Of a stretch of DNA of 8,103 nt, positions 1 through 5,632 are shown in pieces. The translations under genes were made by a program, and so were the position numbers. Position 1 is the first letter of the stretch. Each line of letters opens with the position of its first letter. Source of the stretch: an uncultured Propioniciclava sp. (GTDB lineage Bacteria; Actinomycetota; Actinomycetes; Propionibacteriales; Propionibacteriaceae); assembly GCA_937872005.1 (NCBI GenBank), contig CALMPQ010000095.1:1-8103 (forward strand). Direction: 5' to 3'. The notes below the pieces were generated by a model. It had not been told where the DNA came from. It saw only the letters and a program-made list of their open reading frames with translations, and searched no databases.

Positions 1-2
1 GT

Positions 3-764
3 TCAGGAACCCGCGGAATATGCCCCACCCTCCACCAAAGCGGGAACGGTCCAGTTTCCTTTGAGGGCTGCGAGGAAGGGTGCGCGCATCGCGCGCAGGG
101 TCTCGGGGTGGAGGTCGGGCGGCTGGAAGGATCCGGGGGCGGCGCCGAGCAGCCGCTCGCTCGCGGTGAGCAGGGCGGGGATGCCGCGCAGGAGGATCTC
201 GACGTAGCTGTCGTCGTCGGGGGCGGCGAGGGCCCGGTCGAACATGGACGTGCTGCCGTGCAGCCACAGGCTGAGGATGAGCTGGGTGGCTGCCGGGGCG
301 TCCTCGACATCGAAGCTGCCGTCGTCGTGCCCGGCTTGAATCAGCGGCAGGAACAGCGTGTACATCCGGACGCCCCACGCGTCGAACAGCCGGTGGCGCA
401 GTTCGATGTTCTCGGGGCGGTAGAGGAGGGGGATCGAGGCCATCGCGTCGTCGAGGCGGTCGAGCTTCCAGGCGGTGGCGAGCTGCATCATCGTCGAGAA
501 CTGGTGGGCGCCGGTGCCGGGGAGGCTGCTGGTGGCGGATTCGAGGGCGTCGAAGAGCTCGTCGGCCCAGCGGGTGACCATGGCGATCAGCAGGTCCGTC
601 TTGCTGCCGAAGTGGTAGTAGAAGGTGCCCTTCGCCACGCCGACCGCCTGGGTCACCTGCTCGATCGACATCGCCTCGTAGCCCACGTCGACGCAGAGCC
701 GAAGGGCGGCGTCCATCATCTCGTCGCGGCGGACGTCGGGGTGCTTCGCGACGCGGGGGGCCAT
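3..764 (-). CDS. TetR/AcrR-family transcriptional regulator
   Basis: This 253-residue protein has a TetR-type N-terminal DNA-binding domain. Helix 1 lies around residues 13-28, and the helix-turn-helix is about residues 33-52, ending in the family signature KGTFYYHFGSKTDLL (45-59). The C-terminal ligand-binding and dimerisation half (about 65-253) is all-helical and resembles no ligand class I can name; at 253 residues it is somewhat longer than the usual 190-220. The ATG at 764 is chosen because AAAGGAG (complement of 771-777) sits 6-7 bases upstream and the HTH begins at the usual distance. The gene is divergent from the metal-exporting ATPase. Two palindromes of the type bound by TetR proteins lie between them, so autorepression plus control of the ATPase is the likely role (inference). 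The inducer is unknown. The gene ends at the window edge, so its downstream neighbour is not visible. Confidence 0.93.
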   Translation of the reverse strand: MAPRVAKHPDVRRDEMMDAALRLCVDVGYEAMSIEQVTQAVGVAKGTFYYHFGSKTDLLIAMVTRWADELFDALESATSSLPGTGAHQFSTMMQLATAWKLDRLDDAMASIPLLYRPENIELRHRLFDAWGVRMYTLFLPLIQAGHDDGSFDVEDAPAATQLILSLWLHGSTSMFDRALAAPDDDSYVEILLRGIPALLTASERLLGAAPGSFQPPDLHPETLRAMRAPFLAALKGNWTVPALVEGGAYSAGS

Positions 765-788
765 GCTCTGCTCCTTTGGCCGGGCTCC

Positions 789-817
789 TTGATGACTGAC
801 CGTCAGTCAGTTATCAG
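789..817 (+). promoter_or_regulatory. Possible plus-strand promoter overlapping operator 1
   Basis: TTGATG (789-794) and TATCAG (812-817) are separated by 17 bases, with operator 1 filling the spacer. It would give a leader of about 158 nt ahead of the ATPase ATG. Match to consensus is only moderate. On the other strand TTGACT (complement of 837-842) with TACACT (816-821, 15-base spacer) or TGATAA (811-816, 20-base spacer) could serve tetR, but neither spacing is ideal. Confidence 0.3.
793..809. promoter_or_regulatory. TetR-type operator 1 (perfect palindrome)
   Basis: The sequence TGACTGAC-C-GTCAGTCA has perfect 8-bp arms around one base. It lies 29 bp from the tetR start, in the spacer of a plausible plus-strand promoter. 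Its form is typical of TetR-family operators that control their own gene and a divergent neighbour. That this TetR protein binds it is inferred from position. Confidence 0.75.
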
Positions 818-822
818 TGTAG

Positions 823-840
823 GACTGACTGCCGTCAGTC
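823..840. promoter_or_regulatory. TetR-type operator 2
   Basis: GACTGAC-TGCC-GTCAGTC has perfect 7-bp arms. Read from 826 to 841 it equals operator 1 with one base deleted. The centres of the two sites are about 30-31 bp apart, close to three helical turns, so two dimers could sit on the same face of the DNA. The site also covers a possible tetR -35 (TTGACT, complement of 837-842). Confidence 0.7.
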
Positions 841-863
841 AAGTAGTGGCCGAACGAAACCGT

Positions 864-884
864 AACAATCCCGAGGGTCTTGTT
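864..884. repeat. Short inverted repeat in the ATPase leader
   Basis: AACAA (864-868) and TTGTT (880-884) flank a GC core with CC/GG complementarity. It could form a small stem in a long leader transcript or be a minor protein-binding site. I see nothing else definite between 842 and 955. Confidence 0.25.
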
Positions 885-954
885 GCCGCTCCTCGCCGGG
901 GGCGGCCAAGAAGACCGCCGCGAGTGTTCACTTCTCGTTCGCCCCTCCGGATGG

Positions 955-973
955 AATACCCCTAGGGGGTATT
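955..973. promoter_or_regulatory. CsoR-like copper operator
   Basis: AATACCCC-TAG-GGGGTATT is a perfect palindrome with 8-bp arms. It contains ATACCC-N5-GGGTAT, the pattern described for CsoR copper-sensing repressors in actinobacteria. It ends 8 bp before the ATPase ATG and overlaps its presumed -10 region, a position where a bound repressor would block transcription. No csoR gene is in this window, so the repressor would be encoded elsewhere. The palindrome is seen directly; its binder is inferred from pattern and the metal-pump neighbour. Confidence 0.75.
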
Positions 974-975
974 TT
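970..975 (+). promoter_or_regulatory. Candidate -10 for a leaderless ATPase transcript
   Basis: TATTTT at 970-975 would place transcription start at or next to the A of the ATG at 982. The only purine-rich SD-like run (AGGGGG, 964-969) is 12 bases from the ATG, too far to work well, which favours leaderless initiation. No clear -35 hexamer is present, as at many regulated promoters. Confidence 0.3.
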
Positions 976-981
976 GTTGGC

Positions 982-3018
982 ATGCACGTGAGCGCTCACC
1001 ACGAGCACCACCACGAGGACCATTCCAGCCACGGTGGCCATGCCGGCCACGGCGACCACGTCGCGCTGTTCCGACGGTTGTTCTGGGTGATGCTGGTGCT
1101 GTCGATCCCCGTGGTGGCGTTCAGTCCGATGTTCGCCGACCTGGTCGGCTACTCGCTCCCCACCACCGGTTGGACGCCGTGGGTCGCCCCCGTCCTTGGC
1201 ACCGTGGTGTTCCTGTGGGGTGGACGCCCCTTCCTCACCGGAGCGCTCGACGAGATCAAGGCCCGCGAGCCCGGGATGATGCTGCTGATCGGGTTGGCCA
1301 TCACCGTGGCGTTCCTCTCCTCGCTCGGGTCGAGCCTCGGGCTGCTCAGCCACGAGCTCGAGTTCTGGTGGGAGCTCGTCCTGCTCATCGTGATCATGCT
1401 GCTCGGCCACTGGCTCGAGATGCGCTCGCTGGCGCAGACCACCTCGGCGCTCGACTCGCTCGCCGCGCTGCTGCCCGACGAGGCCGAGCGGGTCGAGGGC
1501 GACCAGATCGTCACCGTCAGGCCCAGTGAACTGAGGGTGGGCGACGTCGTCCTCGTCCGACCCGGTGGCGCCGTGCCTGCCGACGGCCGTGTCATCGACG
1601 GCTCCGCCAGCATGGACGAGTCCATGGTGACCGGCGAGTCCACGACCGTGCGGCGCCAGGTCGGTGACGAGGTCATCGCCGGCACCGTCCCAACCGACTC
1701 GGGGCTGCGTGTCGAGGTCACCACCATCGGTGACGAGACGGTCCTCGCCGGCATCCAGCGCCTCGTGACCGAGGCCCAACAATCCTCTTCCCGCGCCCAG
1801 CGCCTCGCCGACGTCGCCGCCCAGTGGCTGTTCTGGTTCGCGCTCGGCGCCGCCGTCCTCACCGCCATTGCCTGGACGATCTTCGGCACCCCCGAGCAGA
1901 CCATCGCCCGGGTCATCACGGTGTTGGTCATCGCCTGCCCCCACGCGCTCGGCCTCGCGATCCCGCTCGTGGTATCGATCGCGACCGAGCGCGCCGCCCG
2001 CGCCGGCGTCCTGATCAAGGACCGCCTCGCCCTGGAATCCATGCGCACCGTCGACGCCGTGCTCTTCGACAAGACCGGCACCCTCACCAAGGGCGAGCCC
2101 GCCGTCACCGGCATCGAGCCCGTCGAGGGCCACACCGCCGACGAGGTGCTCGCACTCGCTGCGGCCGCCGAGGCCGACAGCGAGCACCCACTCGCCCGCG
2201 CCATCGTGGACGCCGCGCGCGACCGCTCCCTCACCACCCCCAAGGCCACCGACTTCACCTCCTCCCCTGCCGTCGGGGTGGCGGCGCAGGTCGACGGCGT
2301 CCGGGTCGGTGTGGGTGGGCCGCACCTGCTCGCCCAGCACGACCTGGTCGAATTGCCGGTCAGCGCGCAGTGGCACGGCGAGGGCGCCACGGTGCTCCAT
2401 GTCCTCGAGGATGGACGCCCCATCGGCGCCCTCCGCGTCGCCGACGAGGTCCGTCCCGAGTCCCGGCAGGCGGTGGACGCGCTCCACGCCCGGGGCGTCC
2501 GGGTCGTGATGATCACCGGGGACGCCCAGCCCGTCGCCGAGGCCGTTGCCGCCGAGCTGGGCATCGACCGCGTGTTCGCGGGCGTGCGCCCGGAGGACAA
2601 GGCCGCCAAGGTCGCCGAACTGCAGCACGAGGGGCTCAAGGTCGCCTTCGTCGGCGACGGTGTCAACGACGCCCCCGCCCTCGCGCAGGCCGACGTGGGT
2701 ATCGCGATCGGCGCGGGCACCGACGTGGCGATCGCGTCGGCGGGCGTGATCCTGGCCAGCTCCGACCCGCGGTCGGTGCTGTCGGTGATCGAGCTGTCGC
2801 GGGCCAGCTACCGCAAGATGAAGCAGAACCTGTGGTGGGCGGCCGGCTACAACCTGCTCGCGGTGCCACTCGCGGCGGGCGTGCTCGCTTCGATCGGGAT
2901 CGTGCTGCCGATGGAGGTGGGGGCGATCCTGATGTCGCTGTCCACGATCGTGGTGGCGCTGAACGCCCAACTGCTGCGTCGGCTCGACCTTCGGCCCGAG
3001 TCCGTCGTCGCTGTCTGA
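982..3018 (+). CDS. copB: CopB-type P1B ATPase, copper (or related metal) exporter
   Basis: This 678-residue inner-membrane pump uses ATP to move a transition metal out of the cytoplasm. The N-terminus is His-rich (11 His in the first 26 residues) and has no CXXC heavy-metal domain. Actuator loop: TGES at 217-220. TM6 carries Cys319-Pro320-His321, the CPH signature of the CopB (P1B-3) branch, in contrast to CPC of CopA. Phosphorylation: Asp363 in DKTGT (363-367). Nucleotide domain: SEHP with His402-Pro403; TGD at 512-514; GDGVND at 558-563. Late membrane motifs: GYN (622-624, TM7) and MSLST (651-655, TM8). Length and motif set are complete. The ATG at 982 is chosen over upstream in-frame starts because the His-rich CopB N-terminus begins there and the CsoR-like operator ends just before it. 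It is divergent from tetR. Cu(I) or Cu(II) is likely, but silver or another metal cannot be excluded. Confidence 0.92.
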   Translation: MHVSAHHEHHHEDHSSHGGHAGHGDHVALFRRLFWVMLVLSIPVVAFSPMFADLVGYSLPTTGWTPWVAPVLGTVVFLWGGRPFLTGALDEIKAREPGMMLLIGLAITVAFLSSLGSSLGLLSHELEFWWELVLLIVIMLLGHWLEMRSLAQTTSALDSLAALLPDEAERVEGDQIVTVRPSELRVGDVVLVRPGGAVPADGRVIDGSASMDESMVTGESTTVRRQVGDEVIAGTVPTDSGLRVEVTTIGDETVLAGIQRLVTEAQQSSSRAQRLADVAAQWLFWFALGAAVLTAIAWTIFGTPEQTIARVITVLVIACPHALGLAIPLVVSIATERAARAGVLIKDRLALESMRTVDAVLFDKTGTLTKGEPAVTGIEPVEGHTADEVLALAAAAEADSEHPLARAIVDAARDRSLTTPKATDFTSSPAVGVAAQVDGVRVGVGGPHLLAQHDLVELPVSAQWHGEGATVLHVLEDGRPIGALRVADEVRPESRQAVDALHARGVRVVMITGDAQPVAEAVAAELGIDRVFAGVRPEDKAAKVAELQHEGLKVAFVGDGVNDAPALAQADVGIAIGAGTDVAIASAGVILASSDPRSVLSVIELSRASYRKMKQNLWWAAGYNLLAVPLAAGVLASIGIVLPMEVGAILMSLSTIVVALNAQLLRRLDLRPESVVAV

Positions 3019-3042
3019 GCCGCCGTTTCCACGCGGCGGCTC
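3017..3042 (+). terminator. Hairpin at the copB stop codon
   Basis: GAGCCGCCG (3017-3025) pairs perfectly with CGGCGGCTC (3034-3042) around an 8-base loop, a 9-bp GC-rich stem that includes two bases of the TGA stop. No T-run follows, so it may be a weak or Rho-assisted terminator or a 3'-stabilising hairpin. Confidence 0.45.
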
Positions 3043-3048
3043 CCTGGA

Positions 3049-3066
3049 TTGGTGCGACGGCACCAA
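3049..3066. repeat. 7-bp hairpin in the copB-sigma spacer
   Basis: TTGGTGC (3049-3055) and GCACCAA (3060-3066) are perfect arms around a 4-base GACG loop. It could act with the preceding hairpin as a tandem terminator. Immediately after, GCAGG (3067-3071) and CCTGC (3081-3085) form a weaker 5-bp stem. Confidence 0.4.
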
Positions 3067-3101
3067 GCAGGCCCCGTCGACCTGCCCGAAGGCCGAGATG
3101 G

Positions 3102-3162
3102 GTGGCACCAGCGCGAGACGAAGGGTGCTCCTGAGGCCTCCTTCGTATCGCGCTGATGCCAC
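3102..3162. repeat. Long imperfect inverted repeat, 23-bp arms
   Basis: The left arm (3102-3124) and right arm (3140-3162) are complementary at 21 of 23 positions and flank a 15-base loop. The arms begin GTGGCACCAGCG and end CGCTGATGCCAC. No T-run follows on either strand. It lies in the gene-free stretch between copB and the sigma gene and encodes nothing evident. Options are a strong bidirectional terminator, a structured leader of the sigma operon, a small RNA, or a dispersed palindromic element. The structure is seen directly; its role is unknown. Confidence 0.6.
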
Positions 3163-3192
3163 ACGGGGCCCGCCGCGCGCGAGGATGGACCT

Positions 3193-3224
3193 CGAACGAC
3201 TCAACCCATCGCACGGGTCGTTCG
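3193..3224. repeat. Inverted repeat just upstream of the sigma gene
   Basis: CGAACGAC (3193-3200) and GTCGTTCG (3217-3224) are perfect 8-bp arms 16 bases apart, with extra inner CC/GG pairing possible past a 4-base bulge. The repeat ends three bases before the Shine-Dalgarno (GGAGAGG, 3227-3233) of the sigma gene. It may be an operator or a leader hairpin that affects translation. Confidence 0.45.
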
Positions 3225-3234
3225 TTGGAGAGGT

Positions 3235-3708
3235 ATGTCAGACAACCTGGCGTCCTTCACGGACTTCGTGGTCGAGAACCGGGGCACCCTCGGTCGGACC
3301 GCTGTGCTCCTGACCGGGAACCGTTCCACGGCCGAGGACCTCCTGCAGGAGGGTCTCGTCCGCACCTGGCAGCGCTGGTCGCGCGTCGAGCCCGGCCGCG
3401 AGGTGGCGTTCTGCCGCCGGGTCATGGCCAACCTGGCCACCGACTGGTTCCGTCGCCGACGCTTCACCTCGGACGCCGCACCTCCCGATCGCGACGGGCT
3501 CGACCCGTACACGGTCGTGGACGACCGTGACGAGATCGTCCGGGCCCTCGCGCAGCTGACCCCGCGCGAGCGCGCCATGGTCGTGCTGCGCTACTTCTCC
3601 GGTCTGCCGGTCGACGAGGTGGCCGCCGAGCTCGGGGTGAGCGCCGGCACCGTGAAGTCCACCTGCTCGCGCGCGGTGGCGCGCCTGTCCAAGGAGTACG
3701 TGCGATGA
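3235..3708 (+). CDS. SigE-type ECF RNA polymerase sigma factor
   Basis: This 157-residue protein directs RNA polymerase to a stress- or signal-specific promoter set. Region 2 (about residues 6-76) contains LLTGNRSTAEDLLQE (25-39) and the basic segment DWFRRRR (70-76). Region 4 (about 100-153) has LTPRERAMVVLRYF (108-121), then the helix-turn-helix with VDEVAAELGVSAGTVKS (126-142). This matches the short actinobacterial SigE-like ECF group in length and layout. The ATG at 3235 follows GGAGAGG (3227-3233); spacing is short but usable. The stop overlaps the start of the next gene (ATGA, 3705-3708), so the two are translationally coupled and probably partners. Target promoters cannot be read from the window. 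A GAAC motif occurs upstream, but no properly spaced ECF -10 shows self-activation. Confidence 0.93.
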   Translation: MSDNLASFTDFVVENRGTLGRTAVLLTGNRSTAEDLLQEGLVRTWQRWSRVEPGREVAFCRRVMANLATDWFRRRRFTSDAAPPDRDGLDPYTVVDDRDEIVRALAQLTPRERAMVVLRYFSGLPVDEVAAELGVSAGTVKSTCSRAVARLSKEYVR

Positions 3709-4595
3709 ACATCGATGAGCAGCGGCTCCGCGCCGCCATGGAGGCGGTCGACCCGGTCGACGCCGACGAATCCTTCGCCCGGCAGGCCGCCCACGAGGGC
3801 AGCCGCCGCAACCGCCGCAACCGCACCCTCGCGATGGTCGGCGGCCTCTCCGCCGTCGCCGTGGTGGCCGCCTTGAGCACGCCGCTCTGGCTGCTCGACC
3901 GGGGCCCGGCGACCATTGCCACCCCGTCCCCGGAGCCAACGGTGACGTCTTCCCCGACCCCCACGGTTGAGCCCACTCCGCCGCCGACCCCGTCCCCCTC
4001 GGCGGTGGCGACGCAAACCCCGTCTCCGTCCGCTGTACCCGCCGGGGTCACGTCCGAGCGGCTCATCACGTCGCAGGGGGTCGGCGTGCTGCGGGTCGGC
4101 ATGACCATCGAGGAGGGCATCACCTTGGGCATCGCCACCGACCAGGGCGAGATGTGCGGCCCGTGGGAGATGACCGAGGCGGGCTACGAGCGGTACCCGG
4201 GGGTGTGGGCCTACTGGACCGGGAGTGGCCTGGGCTCGCTCGCCGTCACGAGCCGTCCGGAGATGGACGCAACGGACGTGCCCGGGCTCGAGTACGCAAC
4301 GGCAGAGGGCATCCGGGTGCGTGACACCCTCGACGCCGTGCGAGAGGCCTATGGCGACCGTGCGATCCCCTGGAAGAGCGACCGAGAGCACTGGGCCAGC
4401 ATCGACGATTTGAGCCTCCCCTCAGCCAAGATCCGGGGCGGTGGCTATCAGGCGCCTGACTGGGAACTGGAGGGGATCCTGGTCCGTGACGGGGATCAGG
4501 CCTTGGTGTTCCTCGGGCGTGACGGTGTCGTCGACTACATCATGGCGACCAGCATCAATGGCGAGGGCAAGACCCAGGTCGTGCACGGCTGCTGA
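3705..4595 (+). CDS. Single-pass membrane protein, putative anti-sigma factor or sensor
   Basis: I do not recognise a named family for this 296-residue protein. Its layout is clear: a short cytoplasmic N-terminus (1-40) with a basic patch RRNRRNR (34-40), one membrane helix (about 41-64), a Pro/Ser/Thr-rich stalk (about 72-112) and an outer domain (about 116-296). The outer domain has two similar-looking segments, GVGVLRVGMTIEEG (125-138) and EGIRVRDTLDAVREAYG (201-217), recalling the repeated 'GMT..ea' units of BLIP/SmpA-like folds; this likeness is from memory. Cys151 and the C-terminal Cys296 could form a disulfide. Overlap with the sigma gene by ATGA suggests that the N-terminal 40 residues hold the sigma factor at the membrane (inference). 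No HxxxCxxC zinc anti-sigma motif is present, and the cytoplasmic part is short for that task, so it may instead be an effector or sensor. Confidence 0.82.
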   Translation: MNIDEQRLRAAMEAVDPVDADESFARQAAHEGSRRNRRNRTLAMVGGLSAVAVVAALSTPLWLLDRGPATIATPSPEPTVTSSPTPTVEPTPPPTPSPSAVATQTPSPSAVPAGVTSERLITSQGVGVLRVGMTIEEGITLGIATDQGEMCGPWEMTEAGYERYPGVWAYWTGSGLGSLAVTSRPEMDATDVPGLEYATAEGIRVRDTLDAVREAYGDRAIPWKSDREHWASIDDLSLPSAKIRGGGYQAPDWELEGILVRDGDQALVFLGRDGVVDYIMATSINGEGKTQVVHGC

Positions 4596-4609
4596 GACGT
4601 CGCCGCCCA

Positions 4610-5119
4610 TCACAGCGTCAGCGTCAACCCGTCATGGCTGGGTCGGAACCCCATGGTCGTGTAGAAGCCGTGGATGTGGGCGCGATTCTTGTCGGAGATC
4701 ACGATGAGCACCCGCGCGCCGCGGGAGCGGGCGTGCTCGACCACCCAGGCGAAGACGCGCTTGGCGATGCCCAACGAGGCGGAGCCGGCGCGCACCCGCG
4801 CACCGGAGACGACGGCGCGGATGCCGCCGCCGCGGGCCATGGTCGGCACGAAGGTGAGCTGGAGAGTGCCTATCGCGCGGTCCCCGTCGTCGAGGACGAC
4901 GAGCAACTCCTGGTGGGGGTCGGCGTCGATGACCGTGAACACGGCGTCGAGGTCGGCATCGGCCCGGCCGGCGCCGAGGAGGTCGTCGCTGATGAGCGTC
5001 GTCGTCGCCACATGGCGCGGCGACGTGGGGTCGTCGGCCAGCAGTCGCTCGATGGTCGCGACGTGGTCGCGGGTGGCTCGCGCCACGCTCACGTCGCCGA
5101 GGTCGGCCAGGATCTCCAT
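4610..5119 (-). CDS. GNAT-family N-acetyltransferase
   Basis: This 169-residue cytoplasmic protein has the GNAT acyl-CoA transferase fold. It opens with VARATRDHVATIERLLADD (12-30), like the usual first strand and helix of the family. The central strands are ELLVVLDDGDRAIGTLQL (71-88), with the CoA-binding turn at 109-123. The C-terminal segment NRAHIHGFYTTMGF (145-158) is the classic end motif with Tyr153 near the thioester. The CoA loop is atypical: where Q/R-x-x-G-x-G/A is expected it reads A114-x-x-G117-x-A119, so the Arg/Gln is absent. The acceptor substrate is unknown. The ATG at 5119 is taken, giving the standard N-terminus; an in-frame GTG at 5134 would add five residues, and neither has a convincing SD. 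It converges on the sigma operon with only 14 bp between stops and no terminator there. Confidence 0.87.
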   Translation of the reverse strand: MEILADLGDVSVARATRDHVATIERLLADDPTSPRHVATTTLISDDLLGAGRADADLDAVFTVIDADPHQELLVVLDDGDRAIGTLQLTFVPTMARGGGIRAVVSGARVRAGSASLGIAKRVFAWVVEHARSRGARVLIVISDKNRAHIHGFYTTMGFRPSHDGLTLTL

Positions 5120-5178
5120 GCCCCCAGTGGACACCCGGCCGCGCGTCGGCGTCCAATTCGGGACCCCACGGACGGCAA

Positions 5179-5207
5179 CGACGGCCGGGGGAAGCCCCCG
5201 GCCGTCG
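5179..5207 (-). terminator. Strong GC hairpin terminator
   Basis: A perfect 13-bp stem pairs 5179-5191 (CGACGGCCGGGGG) with 5195-5207 around a three-base loop. It begins 17 bp past the stop of the DUF6458-like gene on the minus strand. The tail after the stem is GTTGCC on the minus strand, a poor U-tract, as is common for actinobacterial terminators. It separates that gene from the acetyltransferase downstream, which probably has its own promoter. Confidence 0.7.
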
Positions 5208-5224
5208 CTCGTTCTCTCAGGAAA

Positions 5225-5506
5225 TCAGACCTCGTCGTGGCGAACCTCACGCTCGACGGACTGGGCGCCACCGCCCTGACGGGGAACGGTGCCCCCCGTG
5301 TCCTGGACGTTGGTGCGCTCGGTCGTCACTACCGAGCGCGGGCGGTTGGTGATCATGCCGAGCACCAGCCAGATGGCCGCGGCGCCCATGAGGATCAGGC
5401 CGACCATCTTGCTGTCCAGGCCGGGAATCACGTCGTTCATGGCGAAGTACAGGATGGCGCCGATGACGCCCAGGGCGATCGGACCGCCGATGTTCACAAC
5501 TCGCAT
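5225..5506 (-). CDS. Small two-helix membrane protein, DUF6458-like
   Basis: This 93-residue protein has two hydrophobic helices, about residues 5-23 and 34-52, joined by a short loop (NDVIPGLDSK) that contains acidic residues. A polar tail of about 40 residues (54-93) follows, rich in R, T, G, Q and E. The pattern IGGPIALGVIGAILYFA...MVGLILMGAAAIWLVLG is that of the small DUF6458 membrane proteins found across actinobacteria, whose function is not known. Both helix ends and the charged tail suggest the tail is cytoplasmic (inference). The ATG at 5506 is the first start giving a complete first helix; the upstream SD is weak (AAG, six bases away). It is the third gene in the minus-strand direction after the aminotransferase, but the 126-bp gap suggests a separate transcript. 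Confidence 0.8.
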   Translation of the reverse strand: MRVVNIGGPIALGVIGAILYFAMNDVIPGLDSKMVGLILMGAAAIWLVLGMITNRPRSVVTTERTNVQDTGGTVPRQGGGAQSVEREVRHDEV

Positions 5507-5632
5507 GGTGACTTGTTCGCTTTCGGGCGGGGGGCCCGATTGGCCCCGGTCAACGTCATGCTAGAGCGCATCGGTGCCAGTGATCCAGCTTGTCACCTGA
5601 ACATTGGGTGAAAAACCTGAGCCGAATGGGGG

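Noticed and set aside
880..981. Earlier start for the copper ATPase at 880
   Set aside because: It would add 34 residues unlike any CopB N-terminus and would run through the CsoR-like operator. The His-rich N-terminus starts naturally at the ATG at 982.
982..1060. N-terminal heavy-metal-associated domain or missing CPC motif as a defect in the ATPase
   Set aside because: CopB-branch pumps normally have a His-rich N-terminus and CPH; the absence of CXXC and CPC is the expected state.
3092..3162. T-box riboswitch suggested by GGGTGGCACC near 3100
   Set aside because: Only about 80 bases lie upstream and show no Stem I or specifier structure. The downstream gene is a sigma factor, not an aminoacyl-tRNA synthetase or amino acid gene.
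928..3204. Long minus-strand open frame (758 codons) opposite copB
   Set aside because: It is the antisense shadow of a complete P-type ATPase whose catalytic motifs are all on the plus strand. Its translation is a run of G, D, E, H and R with no domain pattern.
3194..3226. Self-activated ECF promoter (GAAC ... CGTT) upstream of the sigma gene
   Set aside because: The spacing between GAAC (3194-3197) and CGTT (3219-3222) is 21 bases, more than the 16-18 usual for ECF promoters, and the bases are accounted for by the inverted repeat.
3918..4040. Simple-sequence repeat or frameshift in the Pro/Ser/Thr segment
   Set aside because: The frame stays intact and the composition is that of a normal extracytoplasmic stalk; the CCG/ACC-rich DNA follows from codon use.
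4634..5611. Plus-strand open frame (325 codons) over the acetyltransferase and DUF6458-like genes
   Set aside because: It lacks recognisable domains and runs through the strong terminator hairpin; the opposite strand has two plausible proteins.
5582..5632. Terminator after the aminotransferase
   Set aside because: Only a 5-bp stem (TCACC/GGTGA near 5593-5612) is visible, and its A/T run is on the wrong side for the minus strand.
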